This document shows, in pieces, positions 37,478 through 49,481 of a stretch of DNA of 64,000 nt (its first letter is position 1; every line of letters starts with the position of its first letter). The translations under genes were made by a program, and so were the position numbers. The stretch is from contig NC_063062.1 of the NCBI RefSeq assembly GCF_018812025.1, forward strand, positions 40,268,340 to 40,332,339, written 5' to 3'. This DNA is from Megalobrama amblycephala. Taxonomy: Eukaryota; Chordata; Actinopteri; Cypriniformes; Xenocyprididae. Below the pieces are notes generated by a model. That model made no database searches, was not told the origin of the DNA, and saw only the letters and a program-made list of their open reading frames with translations.

Positions 37478-39730
37478 TTAATTTTAGTTTTAGTCTAGTC
37501 TTTGTGTCAAGCTGTCATTTTAGTTTTTATTAGTTTTAGTCTATAGTGTAGTATACACTCAAAAAAATGAACTTTCACTGTTGTTAGTTTCACTCATACC
37601 ATCCTTGTTCACATTACTTAAAAAAAATCATGTAACTACATGAACGTAATTTAACTGCGTTGTTTCTACTAAAATTGAGTATTGTCAGCTTTACTTAGTA
37701 AGTGTTTGTTCAGTCAACTTAACATTGCTGTGTGAAACGCACACATTATTGTTGACATAACTAACTGTGCAGTGGATCCGTAGTTCCCAGCATGCTTTGC
37801 AAGGGACTGCATTAGGAGAGTAAATTTAGGGATTAAAGTGTTATTTTATGTGTTTTTCGGTAAAGGGAAAGATGTTGTTAGTTTATGTTAGTGTTTAATG
37901 TTCAGTTTCTGTAATGTTTTTGAATTTTGTGGTTACCATCATGCAGAAGAGTGTCGCCTGTGTTTAGGCTGTGCGTACTCATATACGCGTGTTTTTAATC
38001 CTGCTCTCAATTCAATTGAGTTTGTTCAATTAGTTATTTTTTGAGTGCATTTTGATATGTTGTATCCTTTTTATTTAAATGATTATTCAAAAAAAAAATG
38101 TGTTCACCTTATGTAATCAACATAACATTATTAAGTAAACTGCACATATAAATATTATGCAACAGTGACATTCAAATGATTTGTATTTACTCAAAGAAAT
38201 TTTGTCAGCTTTACTTGATTTTCTTTTGTTCATTCAACTAAATCATTTTTTTGTACAAATTACTCAATATTGTTGCGTGGAACCACTTGACACTTATTTT
38301 TTAAGTAAATCCAACAATTCATTTTTTTGAGTGTATATATATATATATGCATAAACACAGTGTATATCAATATCGATATATATATCCAAGTAATACATGA
38401 GTCTTCTTTGAAACACAAAGTTAAACCTGACTCCTAGTTTAATTTAAGCCTCAATTTAGTCCTGGAGTCGCTCTAGTCTTCCTCCAGGAAATCATCTTAT
38501 TAGACTCTGGACTAGACTAAGTCTAGGACTATTTTAAACCATGACAGAGAAAGCAGATTTCTGTTATTCTGGTTTAAAGGACCATTTTATTCTAGGACTA
38601 CGCTTAATCTCTGTCCGGGAAACCGCCCCTAAAAGTCTGAGCATTTTAGTCTTATTTTAGTCAGAATTATCCATGACTATTTTCATCTAGTTTTAGTTGA
38701 TGAAAATTGTATTTTAGTCTCTTTTTAGTAATGCAATTCTATTTAATACAGTCAATAGTCAAAGTACTGAGTAGTATAGACGAAACCAAAATTTTCTTTT
38801 AGCCAAACCCATTTCAAACAAGGTTATCTTATTATATTATTGTTACCTTATAGATAACATCTTATAATGCCTTGATATGTCTCGTAACCCTTTAAGACCT
38901 GAAGGCTTTTTTAGAGGTGTTTTTTTGTTTTGTTTTTTGAGTGACATACACAAAAGACTCATAACTCCAAAGAGAATCAAATGGTATCATTTGACAGAAC
39001 ACTTTTCTAAAATGTTTTAGAAAATATAAATTACATTACATTTGGACATTTTCATGCTGAAAAACTGCTGATAAAAGACAAAAAATATGTATTTTTTTTT
39101 AATATAATTTTTCATTTTTTTATTTGCCATGGAATAACAGGAAGGCAATAAGATCAGGAAAAAAAAATCATTTTTCATGTGAGCTGCATCTGGTTAAAAT
39201 TTTGTGGTAATAGCATAAAATATAGTTGAATAAAGTGTTATTCATTTTTTTCACAGCTAGATGGCGCCCACAGGCAGTAAACTCAGGTTTAGAGGCACTT
39301 CTCAGCAATCGTTAGGAGTTTTTCAAAATGGTTAGATGCATTAAAAAGCTGAGTTTCTAAGCTTTAAGATGATACCTATTTTGTGTTATTCTGCGTCTGC
39401 GCAGTGCGATCTGATGCAGCTCCAGAAGTGAGACACAGGTAACAGAAAAACTGCAAATAACACGACTAAACGAGACGAAATAACGTTACAACATTTCGTC
39501 TCGTCTCGTTTTGGTCAACGAAAATGAAGAGACATTTTAGCATAGTTTTTATTTTGTAAACCACATTTAGTCTCGTTTTTATTCGTCAACAATATTGCAT
39601 TATGCATTTAATTATAGTCATCGTCACATGACCAGCATTTACGTTGCGTCTCGTCTCATTTTCATCACGTGATAAAGGTTCGTTGACGGCGATATTTAGT
39701 CATAATTTTCATTGACGAAAGCAACACTAG
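37478..39730. mobile_element. TTTTAGTC-rich DNA element, interrupted
   Basis: Repeated TTTTAGTC/AGTTTTAGTC words flank on the left (37478-37553) and right (38637-39730). The sequence between carries later insertions. AAATGAGACGAGACGC-type words near 39480-39670 occur inverted. Confidence 0.5.
37554..38335. mobile_element. MITE with TACACTCAAAAAAATGAA ends
   Basis: The inverted ends TACACTCAAAAAAATGAA and TTCATTTTTTTGAGTGTA are about 780 bp apart. It is inserted in the TTTTAGTC element. Non-coding. Confidence 0.8.
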
Positions 39731-40199
39731 TGTGCTGTGGTATCTGGCATTAAGACGTTAGCAGCAGATCCTTTACGTTTAGTAAAGTTTAGATTGAGTA
39801 ACTTACATTTTAGTCACGATATTAGTTACTATTTTAGTTTTTGATCCACCAACTAAAACGCCCCATGCCTCTGAACAACACATAAATGAGTGAAAAAGTA
39901 AATGAATCGCTCATTAAGACAGTCACTTGACGCCACCTACTGGTGTATAAATGTAAACTTCAAAAGGAGTCACTGAAAAATACTTCAGATAGCCAGAGAA
40001 GTGTTGTATTCTGATTAGAATAATTGTTAGCATCGAAACCCATTGTGAGTTGCATACTCGGTAGACTCAAATAAATCACTTATGGGGTTCCATTTCTGTT
40101 AGGATGCAGTCTTAGAAGGCAGCTCCCTATGTAGGCAGTAGACTCAAAGAAAGCTCACTAGGTTTTGGAACAGAGTTAATGTGTTTTCAGTGGCTGATG

Positions 40200-40560
40200 T
40201 TCATTAAAAGCATCGAGCGTCACTGTGCTGGAAATGACGAGGTCTGATGAGAAACACGACTCTCCACACAGGCCTGTCTGTCTCTCTCTTTCTCTTTCTC
40301 AGACACTCAGAGACAAGAGCTCACGCTGTTTAGCAGTCCAGTGAGTAGGCAGTGTCATGGTCAGGACGCTGTGATTGAAAATAATTAGCGCTGGGTGATG
40401 GAATGAGTCCGCCGGGACTCGTTCCAGCACAATATATTTAATTGAACTAAATGATACAGGAGAATAAATCAGCCGGCCATATCGAGATGTCCAAGAAATA
40501 AAAGAGCCAGACAGAAACTCGGCAGAGCATTCAGCTGTCATCTGCTCAGGACACCAGTGT
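40200..40560. promoter_or_regulatory. Candidate conserved non-coding stretch
   Basis: Non-repetitive, with ATAATTAGCGC and ATATTTAATTGAAC words and no exon. Composition differs from the flanking repeats. Confidence 0.2.
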
Positions 40561-40859
40561 GTGTGTGTGTGTGTTTCTGTGGGTTAATTGTCTTATCTTC
40601 ACATCTCACCAGCCCAGAAAAGATCCGATGAGCTTCTCAACGACAGGGTTTTTTGTAAAGGTCAGGATCCTCAGAGATGGAGACAGCAGAGCCAGAGTCA
40701 ATTAAGAGGTGGATGAGCAGCATCTGACAGACACACACTAACTGAAGCTCTGGATGTGATGGATGAGCGTTTCTCTTGGTCAGAAACAGTCACATTTATT
40801 TATGTTTTGTCTTCACTTGCACGCACACATGCACACACGCACACACGCACACACGCACA

Positions 40860-40877
40860 CACACACACACACACAGT
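40860..40877 (+). repeat. (CA)n microsatellite tail
   Basis: A short CA run after mixed CACACG/CGCACA units from 40819. Confidence 0.9.
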
Positions 40878-41099
40878 GTATCGCACTTCAAATCTTAAAA
40901 GTATATTTTTAAAACAACTATACCTGAAGATGATAATTAATGAAAAATATAGCTGCAAGCAGCAATTAAGGGGCCAAGCTCAAAAAAGGCACAACAAGTC
41001 ATGCCAGCACATCTGGGAGCATCAGACCGACTGCAACGATGAGCAATTAAAGACATCAGTTTTGGCAAAATGACTGAAAAATCATAAATGCAGTTTATA

Positions 41100-42156
41100 A
41101 TAATGATTTAATAATTTATCACATTTGACCAATAGGTGGCGCCGTGACTAAATTGGTGTGTGTGTTCAGAGTGAGGTGACAATGACACTAGCAAAGTTTG
41201 GTGTCACTATGCCACAGCTTTGCAGAGATTCAGCTTGAAGAGTCGTTTTTGCATCATGCCTCAACTTCGTTGCTGCGAAGAATATAAAAACAGTTTGACG
41301 AATAGACTTGAATTCTATAACTTTATGTTGGGACAGTCTGAAGATGATACGATTCGATTTTGCTGAAAATCGGATTAACAGTCTAGGAGGAGTTTGAAAA
41401 AGTAGGTTAATATAATCAAAAGTTATTAGCATTTTTTAAAATTTCATTATAACTTTTGACCACAAGGTGGTGCTGCCCAAAACTTTTTGAATACTGTGAA
41501 GGCACAGTGGCGAAGACACATACCAAGTTTCGTAATGATACGCTAATGCATTCATAAAATACAGCATTTTAGCACAAAAGCAAAAATAGCCGATATGGAA
41601 AAAATTGGATATCATTCGACTCTGCATGGCGCCCCGAATCTAGCAAGATTTATGATTTTTGGACAAACCATTCAGAAGTTATAAGCAAAAAAAAACATTT
41701 TTTGTATCTCCGTACCAGTAGGTGGCGCTGTGCCAAAAGGATGCATGCCTGTGATGACACGCACCAAGTTTGGTCTGAATATGATAAAGCGTTGCAGAGA
41801 TACAGCCTTGTGTCTATTTTCACAAGCACTAATTTGTTCGTGCATTTTTCAAAAACAGTTTGAGAAATCAACTTTTTGTCGGCATGGTCTGAAGATGATT
41901 GGTTACATTTTTGTGAAAATCGGTGTAACGGCCTAGGAGGAGTTCGAAAAAGTATTTTTTCCAGAATTTCAAAATTTTCATGATGGAAAATTATGAAAAT
42001 AATTTTGTTTCAAGCCATTATGGTTCAAAAGTTCTTAGCATAAATTTGAGTGCAACTTTGGACAGCTGGTGGCGCTAGAGGGACTGAGTTAGAGACTCCA
42101 AATTTGCTATGGTGACAGTTCAGACTGTCCTCTATCTGTGTGCCAAATTTCACGAC
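41100..42156. repeat. Degenerate modular repeat (GGTGGCGCTG modules)
   Basis: Four diverged modules each open with a GGTGGCGC/GGTGGTGCTG word (about 41135, 41465, 41722, 42068). Each continues with a CCAAGTTTGGT-type word, a GCAGAGATACAGC word and, in two modules, a GTCTAGGAGGAGTTTGAAAA-type word. No coding frame. Sequence of this family resumes at 42749 after the solo LTR. Confidence 0.7.
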
Positions 42157-42748
42157 TGTTACGGGGCGACTGAGATGAGAAACATGCAGATCCATGTGCA
42201 AAGCTTTATTCAAAAACATAGTCTAAACAGGCAAGGGTCTGACAATGGCTTACAGGTATATAGAGGGCAAGACAGAAGAGTAATCCGACAAACAGGCGTA
42301 GATCGATCAACGGCGAACGTAATCCAAAGGTTGAGGCAAACGGGACATTCATAGACAGATCATAAATCCAAGAGAATCCAGTGCGACAAGACGAGAGAAA
42401 TCCAAGACAGACGGATAATCAGGAAACAAGACGTGACTAGACTTAGACAAGAACTAGAAATATTAACTAGGACGGGGAACTGGCTCTGTAAAGTAGCTAC
42501 ATTAAAACAGCATTCACGCTAAACAATACTCAGCCGTGACAGAGAGAAAAGCCCTGTCCAAATAATGTGGGTATTTGGATAGGGCTAAAGTCCATGGCTT
42601 ATGTAGGGTGTGTGATTGGCTACAGCCATGTGTGTGTGTGTCAATCAGTGCAATGCATGATGGGAAATGTAGTCCGGGGTGAAGTGCAACAGTTAGTGTG
42701 GTGCAAGAGTCCATACAAAACAAAAGACCCAGAACTGGGATCATGACA
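42157..42748 (-). mobile_element. Solo LTR of a Ty3/gypsy-type element
   Basis: 592 bp beginning TGTTACGGGG and ending ATCATGACA (TG..CA), with AATAAA on the minus strand (42205-42210). Organisation resembles the LTRs at 50463-53653 but the sequence differs. It interrupts the modular repeat. No clear target duplication was found. Confidence 0.55.
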
Positions 42749-43179
42749 ATATTTTTCTTGCATGCGGTTCTATGAGCTGCCATAGACTTCCAGAGCGGAC
42801 CGGAAGAAGAATGGCAACAATTACAATAGGTGCCTACGCACTGGAGGCTGAAGGTGCAAAAAGAAAAAAGGTACTAAAAAAAATTAAAAATTATATGTTT
42901 TAACCATAAATGCTCATCTTGCACGTGCTTCCACTTTCTGTATTCTTCAAAAAGCTTACGTATGTCCTACACCTTCCCTATTCAACTTATGGAAAAAAAC
43001 GGAACACGTTCGTTCTAAAGCATAAACAATGTCCTGCTGAAAGAAACCAGCTCAAATTTCCATGCCGGTCCAGCCTTTCTGCAGTTTAGTGACCTGCTGT
43101 GCTGTTTGTTCAGTAAGATCATCATTATACATCTAATTGACCGGCACAGTTGACGGTGTTTTGGTCAGCCGTCAGCGCT

Positions 43180-44639
43180 GCTGTATGTCCAACAATAAAC
43201 ACTTTAACCCTCAAATCTCTGCCTGTTTCTTCAGTTCGTCTGCTCACCTTCCTCTCTCCTCTGTGCAGCTGTTCTCCTGAGATCAGACCTGTTCTGACTC
43301 TCACACGTTACATACAAGGACACACGCACACGCTTCGGCTGTCACTGAACTTTTGTTTTGTACTCATACAATTTAATTGCCCTTAACTTGAAATATTTGA
43401 GTAAGCTACTTCACACAGTTAACTGTCTGACCCTTCAGTGACTAGTTCATGTAAGTAGTAAAAGTATTATTATTAAGAATTAAAGTACACAAACAAATGA
43501 CACAAGTAAATTAGATTATTTGAGCAAATATGGCTTACTAAGAGGTTATCACATTGATGTTTGGTCTGTGGAAGTGTAGGTGCGTTAATTTTAGTTACAT
43601 ATTTGAACAGAATCAAACAACAGTTCACATCCAAACAAATTAACAATAAAAGTGCCATTTATTTCTGATTACAGAGATTAAAATAATAAAAAAGCTCTTT
43701 GATCATCTATATTAGTTAAAGACCAGTAGAAAAACAACAGAAACTATCAATTAAAACTCACTCACACAAATCACCAGTGAATATATAGAAGCATTAATGA
43801 ACATGAGATATGAATTTTATTCAGTTTATGCAGTTGTCCGTCTCTCACTGTCTCCAAAAACGATGTCCGGCACACATTCTTCCTCCTCTCCCTGATCCTG
43901 ATCTAACTATATTCCTCTCATCTGAGCATCGTTTTTCCTCTCTCTCTCCGGCTCTTCTGCGTTTTTCTGCATCCACACTGAACTAAATCAATTCAAAGAG
44001 TCAGTTTCACTGTGTGTGTCCATGTAATGAAAGAACTTCAACACCTGATTGTTATTACTGAGGTTGGAATCTGCTATTTCTCAATATTTCAGTGACCTGT
44101 TAATTAAAAAAAACGCTTTTCAGTTGTTTCAATATATTATATATAGCTGCTGTTATTGGAGAAGTAGAGGGTTTATAATATATTTTAAGGTTTGGAGCAT
44201 TAGGTCTTCAGATCCATGATTTTGACACTGGATAAATCTGTATGAAGAGAAAATGTAATCATTTAGTGTATGACAACAACATGAACTGTGTAAATGTCAT
44301 CTTTGAGAAAGTGATTATTATTTTGGTGATTAATCTTTTTGTGGTTTATTTAATGCATTTATTAATTTATTTATCAGAATCTTGCTTAAATTCATAACCA
44401 AACCAATAACAATTATATTTGTATAAAAAGTGACATTTATTTGATTGTTTATATATTGTTTTTCTCATGTTTATAAAAAATTGCATGTAATCATTGCTTA
44501 TACGGAGAAACATATGCAATGAACTTACATAAAAAGCACTTATAAAACAAATAATGTATATTTGTTATGGATGATTATGCATTAAAAACAATTAAAACGA
44601 GAAATTAAAGCTGAACATATGAACCTGAAGTGATGGTGT
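43180..44639. other. AT-rich intergenic sequence downstream of the CALHM-like gene
   Basis: It contains the 3' flank of the CALHM-like gene and no recognisable exon. Confidence 0.3.
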
Positions 44640-44802
44640 TCACTGTGCAGTTTGTGGTATTTCTTCAAGCTCTAAAGTCACTGGTGCTGGTGGCTCCGCT
44701 GTGTCTTCCACTGATGTTCTAGGGCTGATGTCGTTGTCATGCATTTCTTTCCAGACCCAATAGCAGAAGAACATACCCAAGATATAACCTGTTAGCTTAA
44801 TA

Positions 44803-44875
<73 letters not shown>

Positions 44876-45922
44876 CATAAAAACATTATGAGCTATAAGT
44901 TGTATGTTTATTTGCTTTTGAGCACAGGAGAAAGATTATTATTATTTTTTTTAAATAGTGGTTTAAGTGTTTAGCAGGACAGAAAGGAATCTTTGGCCTT
45001 AAATTTTCTTGCCCTTAACTGAAAATAAATATGTAAATAAAATAAATAAACAGGTGTAATTCACTAAGACTGAAATGCCAACTCTTTGAATGGGTTGTCT
45101 GTGTTGACAGTGGCAGAGAAGATACCCAATACTAATAAATGGTGACTTGTGTTAATATGATTCGACATATTACAGGATTTTCTGTTGGAAATGTCCTAAT
45201 GTTTTGATGTGAAAATTTGTTTAAATGTCTACCTTTGCTTAATGAAAATGTAATAAAAAAACATTCTAAACATTATTAGGCCTTTCTGTTGAATTCTGTA
45301 ATAATATTTAAAATGTGACAATAAATTATGAAATTGTATTGTTTTGTACACTTTATTTATGCAAACATGTACAAATGTTTATTTATTTTTCAGTTTCTAT
45401 CTTTCGGTACTGTGTTACAGATTTATCATTATTTCATATAATAAATATTATTAGGTCTGTTGAATGACCAGTTTCATTTATTCTTCCCAGACAAATCTTG
45501 ACATTCTTAGGATAGAGTGGGGTAAAAAAAATACTTGGTATTTACCTTCGCTATATTATTCACCCATTGTGTGCTGGTATATTTCAAAGTGTCATTTTCT
45601 CCTTCAGGTTTGCACCAACTCAAACAATTGAATCAATGAAAAATATACAGATCCACAATAAAGGTGGAATTGAGCTAATAGTATAATTTAAATGTGTTTC
45701 TGATCTTTCAATGCTATCAGGTGTTATACAATTTAAAAACAGTGACACCATTACCCAAGCAAAGACAGCAGGCACAATTAAGATGCAGAGTGCTATACAT
45801 TGGTTCATCCCAATGATGCATGGGCATGAAAATTTCGTCTTGAAAATCACTTCAAAACCCACGATCAAAAAGCTCACTGGAGCAGCGCTCTTAAGAAAAA
45901 TGTTGAAGTTTGGATGAGACAT
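44640..45922 (-). CDS. Short CALHM/FAM26-like four-transmembrane protein, one frame break
   Basis: The coding parts are 45546-45922 (ATG at 45920-45922) and 44640-44795 (stop 44640-44642). They are joined by a GTAAAT donor and an AG acceptor after a long T tract, in phase 0. Four hydrophobic segments are visible. The first loop carries FSCPC, the CxC of the CALHM family. The third segment, PPLLWICIFFIDS, matches the family's W....LLDGKC region, and ITPDS lies between segments 2 and 3. After IDS the frame hits TGA, but the next frame continues CLSWCKPEGEND to the donor, restoring the ECL2 cysteines. The exon is 377 nt from the ATG, one base short of phase. About 177 codons is short for CALHM (about 300+), mainly in the C-terminal tail. 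Known role of the family: large-pore ion/ATP channels. It may be a pseudogene, a natural allele or an assembly error. Confidence 0.68.
44806..44872 (+). repeat. Poly-A / (TA)n tract in the CALHM-like intron
   Basis: A run of A followed by TA units. On the minus strand the T run forms part of the polypyrimidine tract of the last-exon acceptor, with 10 bases between them. Confidence 0.9.
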
Positions 45923-46347
45923 TTTCTGAGGTTTATAAACAGCACAGTAAGTATCTCCGATGATCTTTTTGGCTGTTTCTGTTCCTTCTGCTGTATGGAA
46001 TGAGATCTGGTCCACAGGATCCTGAAATGAAGTGAACACTAATCACAATAACTGAACTGATGATATACTTGAACTTTTTGAACAGTATGTGCAAAACATA
46101 TTCAGAATAATCTATCACTGAAATTATGATTATTACTATTTTAGACACATGTAAGTTTCTTAATGATTTACATTTTAGATGCTGTTTTATGTCGGTATAC
46201 ATTTCACTGTCAATCAAGACAAGTAAATGTACATCTGCTAGAACACTGATTTCAGCTACCAATCTTAATCCATAGGATGCACCGCACACACGGGATCTTG
46301 TTTCTTATGGACACCATCACTTGAACCAAGAATCTTCAGAGTCCTAC

Positions 46348-46425
46348 CTTTCTGCACAGCAGTGACACAGACAGATCGCAGTGTTTATTCACGGCCAGGA
46401 GCTTTCTCGTTCACAGCAGAGAGAC
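46348..46425 (-). other. Putative untranslated first exon of the CALHM-like gene
   Basis: A GTAGGA donor (46342-46347) lies downstream of a TATA box at the right distance. The next acceptor is TTTCATTTCAG at about 46022-46032, 101 bases upstream of the MSHPNF start codon. The reading frame is open from that acceptor to the ATG, so an N-terminal extension cannot be excluded. The upstream end is estimated from the TATA box. Confidence 0.4.
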
Positions 46426-46449
46426 TCGCTCACCTGATGAATCACACAA

Positions 46450-46458
46450 GTTTATATA
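46450..46458 (-). promoter_or_regulatory. TATA box of the CALHM-like gene
   Basis: TATATAAA is read on the minus strand about 30 bases upstream of the inferred first exon. A correctly placed TATA box, splice sites and coding exons together support a real, at least recently active, gene. Confidence 0.5.
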
Positions 46459-46904
46459 CTGTATGATGAAGTATGGTCAAAGTTAGCATACATCAGTGTG
46501 ATTCTGTGGTTCTAACCATTTCTCTTTTACTAGGCAGATCAAATTTATATCCAGTCAGCACATCTATTGCCTACGTTCTTGCCCAAGTATAATAGCTCAA
46601 TATAATGCAAAAGTTGCTGTGTCTAGTTTTTGTTCCCCCTTCTCACATCCTCTTTTTCAGAACTCCAGAAGATCCTGTCCACTGAAAATATTCTTAAAAA
46701 CACCATCACATAGCAAGTTATGTTTTTTACCAAAAAATGTCTTCTGGGATGTCAGAAGCATCACGTCTCCTCCATGTTCCAGAGATATGTTACCATTACA
46801 ATATACTGAAGTTTGGTCACTTTTCTTTCTTGATACAGTGAGTCTCCCACATAACCCCTGTTATATCTGTGCCAGCCATTCTCTTAAAGCACATGTGTCA
46901 ACTC

Positions 46905-47005
46905 AGCTAGAAACTGTTCTAAGAACGTTCTGAAAACATTATGTTCTGGCAAGTTTCATTTTTGTTCCCAGAATATTCTCCTGAAAGTTAGGATAATATC
47001 CTTCA
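46905..47005. repeat. AACGTTCT-type repeat fragment
   Basis: CTCAGCTAGAAACTGTTCTA and GAACGTTCTGAAAACATTAT match the element at 55942-56888. Confidence 0.55.
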
Positions 47006-47590
47006 AAAACATTCTAAATGCCATCACTGGATCATCATTGGATTTAACTTTGGATCATCAGTTATTTGGGTTGGTTGAGTATCACTCGCCTCTTTCTATC
47101 CAGTGTCCGTCTGTCTGTCATCAAAACTAACATTTGATCTGAGATGTAAACAAGAAAAAAAAAAAAAAAACATTTAAATAGAGTTAAAGGAAACAATCAA
47201 CCAACTAAAAAGACTGATACATAAAAAAACAGATTGATCTAGTTATAAATAAACAAAAAGATTAAATATGAAAAAACATAAAATAAGTCTTTGGAAAAGA
47301 ACATAAATGTAACATATGAACCTGAATTCATCTACTATTTTTATCTGCAGCTTGTGAAGGAAGTTAAACCTTTTTTTTTAGACAAAGGTTGTCCAAAGTA
47401 CTCGTGCTGAATTTGAGGTGCTCTAATAAAGAAATGCTCTAATGTAAGAAAACTTAATTGGTTAATCGCTGTAAAGCACCCTGTTGATTCCCTCTATTAA
47501 AAGTCATGCCTCATCTAAATCTGTGAAACCAGGCAAAGAATGAAGCATTTGATGCCTCACTCTGTTGAACTCTTGAACGTGTCTCTCAGC

Positions 47591-47676
47591 TCGACCCTCA
47601 TTCCGTGTCTCTGGTGTTCGTCCACGGCGGGATGACCGTTCCAACACAGTCAGAAACACTCAGAGATAATCTTCAG
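47591..47676 (+). CDS. Possible orphan internal exon (LVFVHGGM motif)
   Basis: A pyrimidine-rich acceptor (TGTCTCTCAG, ending about 47590) is followed by about 28 open codons, including SLVFVHGGMTVPTQSE. A donor-like GGTAATGG follows. The motif resembles the repeat edge of Kelch propeller proteins or the oxyanion turn of alpha/beta hydrolases. No partner exon was found on either side, so this may be a stranded exon of a lost gene or chance. No function is assigned. Confidence 0.2.
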
Positions 47677-47824
47677 GGTAATGGACAAACATCACAATGT
47701 AACCAGTCAACTGAAAGAAAAAATAGCATTGAATATGAATTTTAAATACCATATGTTGCCTGTTATAGGGTTTAAATGTTTGGAGTGTCTGTTTGCCTCC
47801 AGGTGTAAATATACCATCTGCCTT

Positions 47825-48035
47825 AAAGGGATAGTTCACCCATTTACTCACCTTCATGTCATTCTTAATCTGTATGACTTACTTTCTTCTGTGAAACATA
47901 ATTTGAGAGATACCATAATGTATTTTGTCCATACAATGGAAGTCAGTGCTCACTGGTTCCCAAAATTATTCATAATATCTTTTGTGTTCCTCAGAAAAAA
48001 GAAAGTCCTGCAGGTTTGGAATGACATGAATTTAT
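47825..48035. mobile_element. Short MITE family D relative
   Basis: AAAGGGATAGTTCACCC at the left and GGTTTGGAATGACATGA at the right match the ends of family D copies; the interior is short. Confidence 0.65.
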
Positions 48036-48159
48036 AAGCACACACACACACACACGTACACAAACAACACCCTCTGTCATCAGTGTGACAGGAATACAAA
48101 TGGTCGTCCCTGAAGCTTAAAAACCCTGATGGACCCCACACACCCTTTCCAATCTCTCT

Positions 48160-48160
<1 letters not shown>

Positions 48161-48246
<86 letters not shown>
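48161..48246 (+). repeat. (GT)n microsatellite
   Basis: About 43 GT units. The open frames of Cys/Val or Thr/His here are artefacts. Confidence 0.95.
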
Positions 48247-48247
<1 letters not shown>

Positions 48248-48469
48248 CCAGCTCTCAAGGACGGCCAAAGACGCTGCCTCTGGTGTGAAGAGACTGATTT
48301 CCACGCCTCGGAACAAAATGATGGAGGACTGAGAGAGGGAGACGGAGGAACAGCAGTGTGATTAAACTGTTACAGTTCGTCTGTTTAACTCGTTCCCTTT
48401 AGCCTTCTTCAGGGTTGGCATGAAAGCTGCGCTGGTCTTTTCTTCTCTATTGTGCCGAATATCGGAGAG

Positions 48470-48615
48470 AAACGCTTCTGGAACAAGAACAAATGTAGGG
48501 CGGGGCTTGATTTTGTCTGTGGGGAACTGATTGGATGGTTGTGGTTTGCTATTGGTGGATCTCATGTGAGTGACAGGTTGCCCCGCCCTCGTCATCAGAG
48601 AAGAGAAGAGATGCT
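48470..48615 (-). repeat. GC-box repeat, copy 2
   Basis: Inverted, nearly identical copy of 36175-36335, with GTAGGGCGGGGCTTG and GTTGCCCCGCCCTC. Confidence 0.75.
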
Positions 48616-49069
48616 GCAAGAGGAAGATATTCTGATTCAAGATTACCAGAACATGAATTTAACACAATGATGATGTGCACTGATAAATCATTTAGAATAA
48701 ACTCTGCAATATTCCATAAAAAATAAGAATTGTCCAATTTGATTTCATGGTGACTTTAGAGGTCATTTTTCTGCTAGTCTAACATTAGAACGACCATGAT
48801 GGATAAACAGCAAGTTTTTACCAGTAAATGAACATTAAAAACAGTGATTGCTATTTTGGGTTGGGAACTGAGAACCAGTTCTTACTTTGAACCGGATTAA
48901 AGATGTATGTTTGTATTTGAAAAGAACTTTTCCATGAAAATCTGCGCTTTTTAATTCAAGGGAAAGTTCGCTTAAAAATGATCATTCAGTCATGATTTAC
49001 TCACACTCATGTCCTTCAAACCTGTAGAAACAAAATCACATTAAATATCACATCATTTTGACACGTCTG

Positions 49070-49294
49070 CTCCCATAACTTTCACTAACATTCTTTAAAC
49101 GTTATGTAAATGTTAGGGCAAAACGTTCTTAAAGTAATGTTTACGGAACGTTCTTATAATGTTATTAATATAGTTAATATACATTCTCGTAATGTTGTGA
49201 CAAAATGTTCTTAGAACAACGTTCTCAGTCAGAACATCCTTGTAACATTATTATTCGCTGAATGTTTTCATAATGTTATCATAAAACATTCTGA

Positions 49295-49297
<3 letters not shown>
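49070..49297. repeat. AACGTTCT-type element, left part
   Basis: Dense AACGTTCT/AATGTT words. The matching right part stands at 54215-54345, so this element was split by the foldback element at 49335-54185. Confidence 0.55.
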
Positions 49298-49334
<37 letters not shown>

Positions 49335-49335
<1 letters not shown>

Positions 49336-49481
49336 CAATATCACACTCGTAGCCGTGCGATATGGTTGTATATCAGCACGCTGTGATTCGTCCGTAGGCA
49401 CGAGGCCGCAGGCCGAGTGCCGTAGGTAATCACAGCGTGCTGATATACAGCCATATCGCACGGCTACGAGTGTGATATTGC
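49335..49481. repeat. 54-base-arm hairpin at the edge of a DNA element
   Basis: Arms 49335-49388 and 49428-49481 are reverse complements with one mismatch, around a 39-base loop that is itself partly self-complementary. Just inside lies TTTATACAACAGTTC (49483-49497). Its inverted copy at 54171-54185 suggests these are the two ends of one DNA element, now split by the LTR element. Confidence 0.8.

Noticed and set aside
48080..48361. Overlapping frames of CysVal and ThrHis repeats
   Set aside because: They are microsatellite artefacts.
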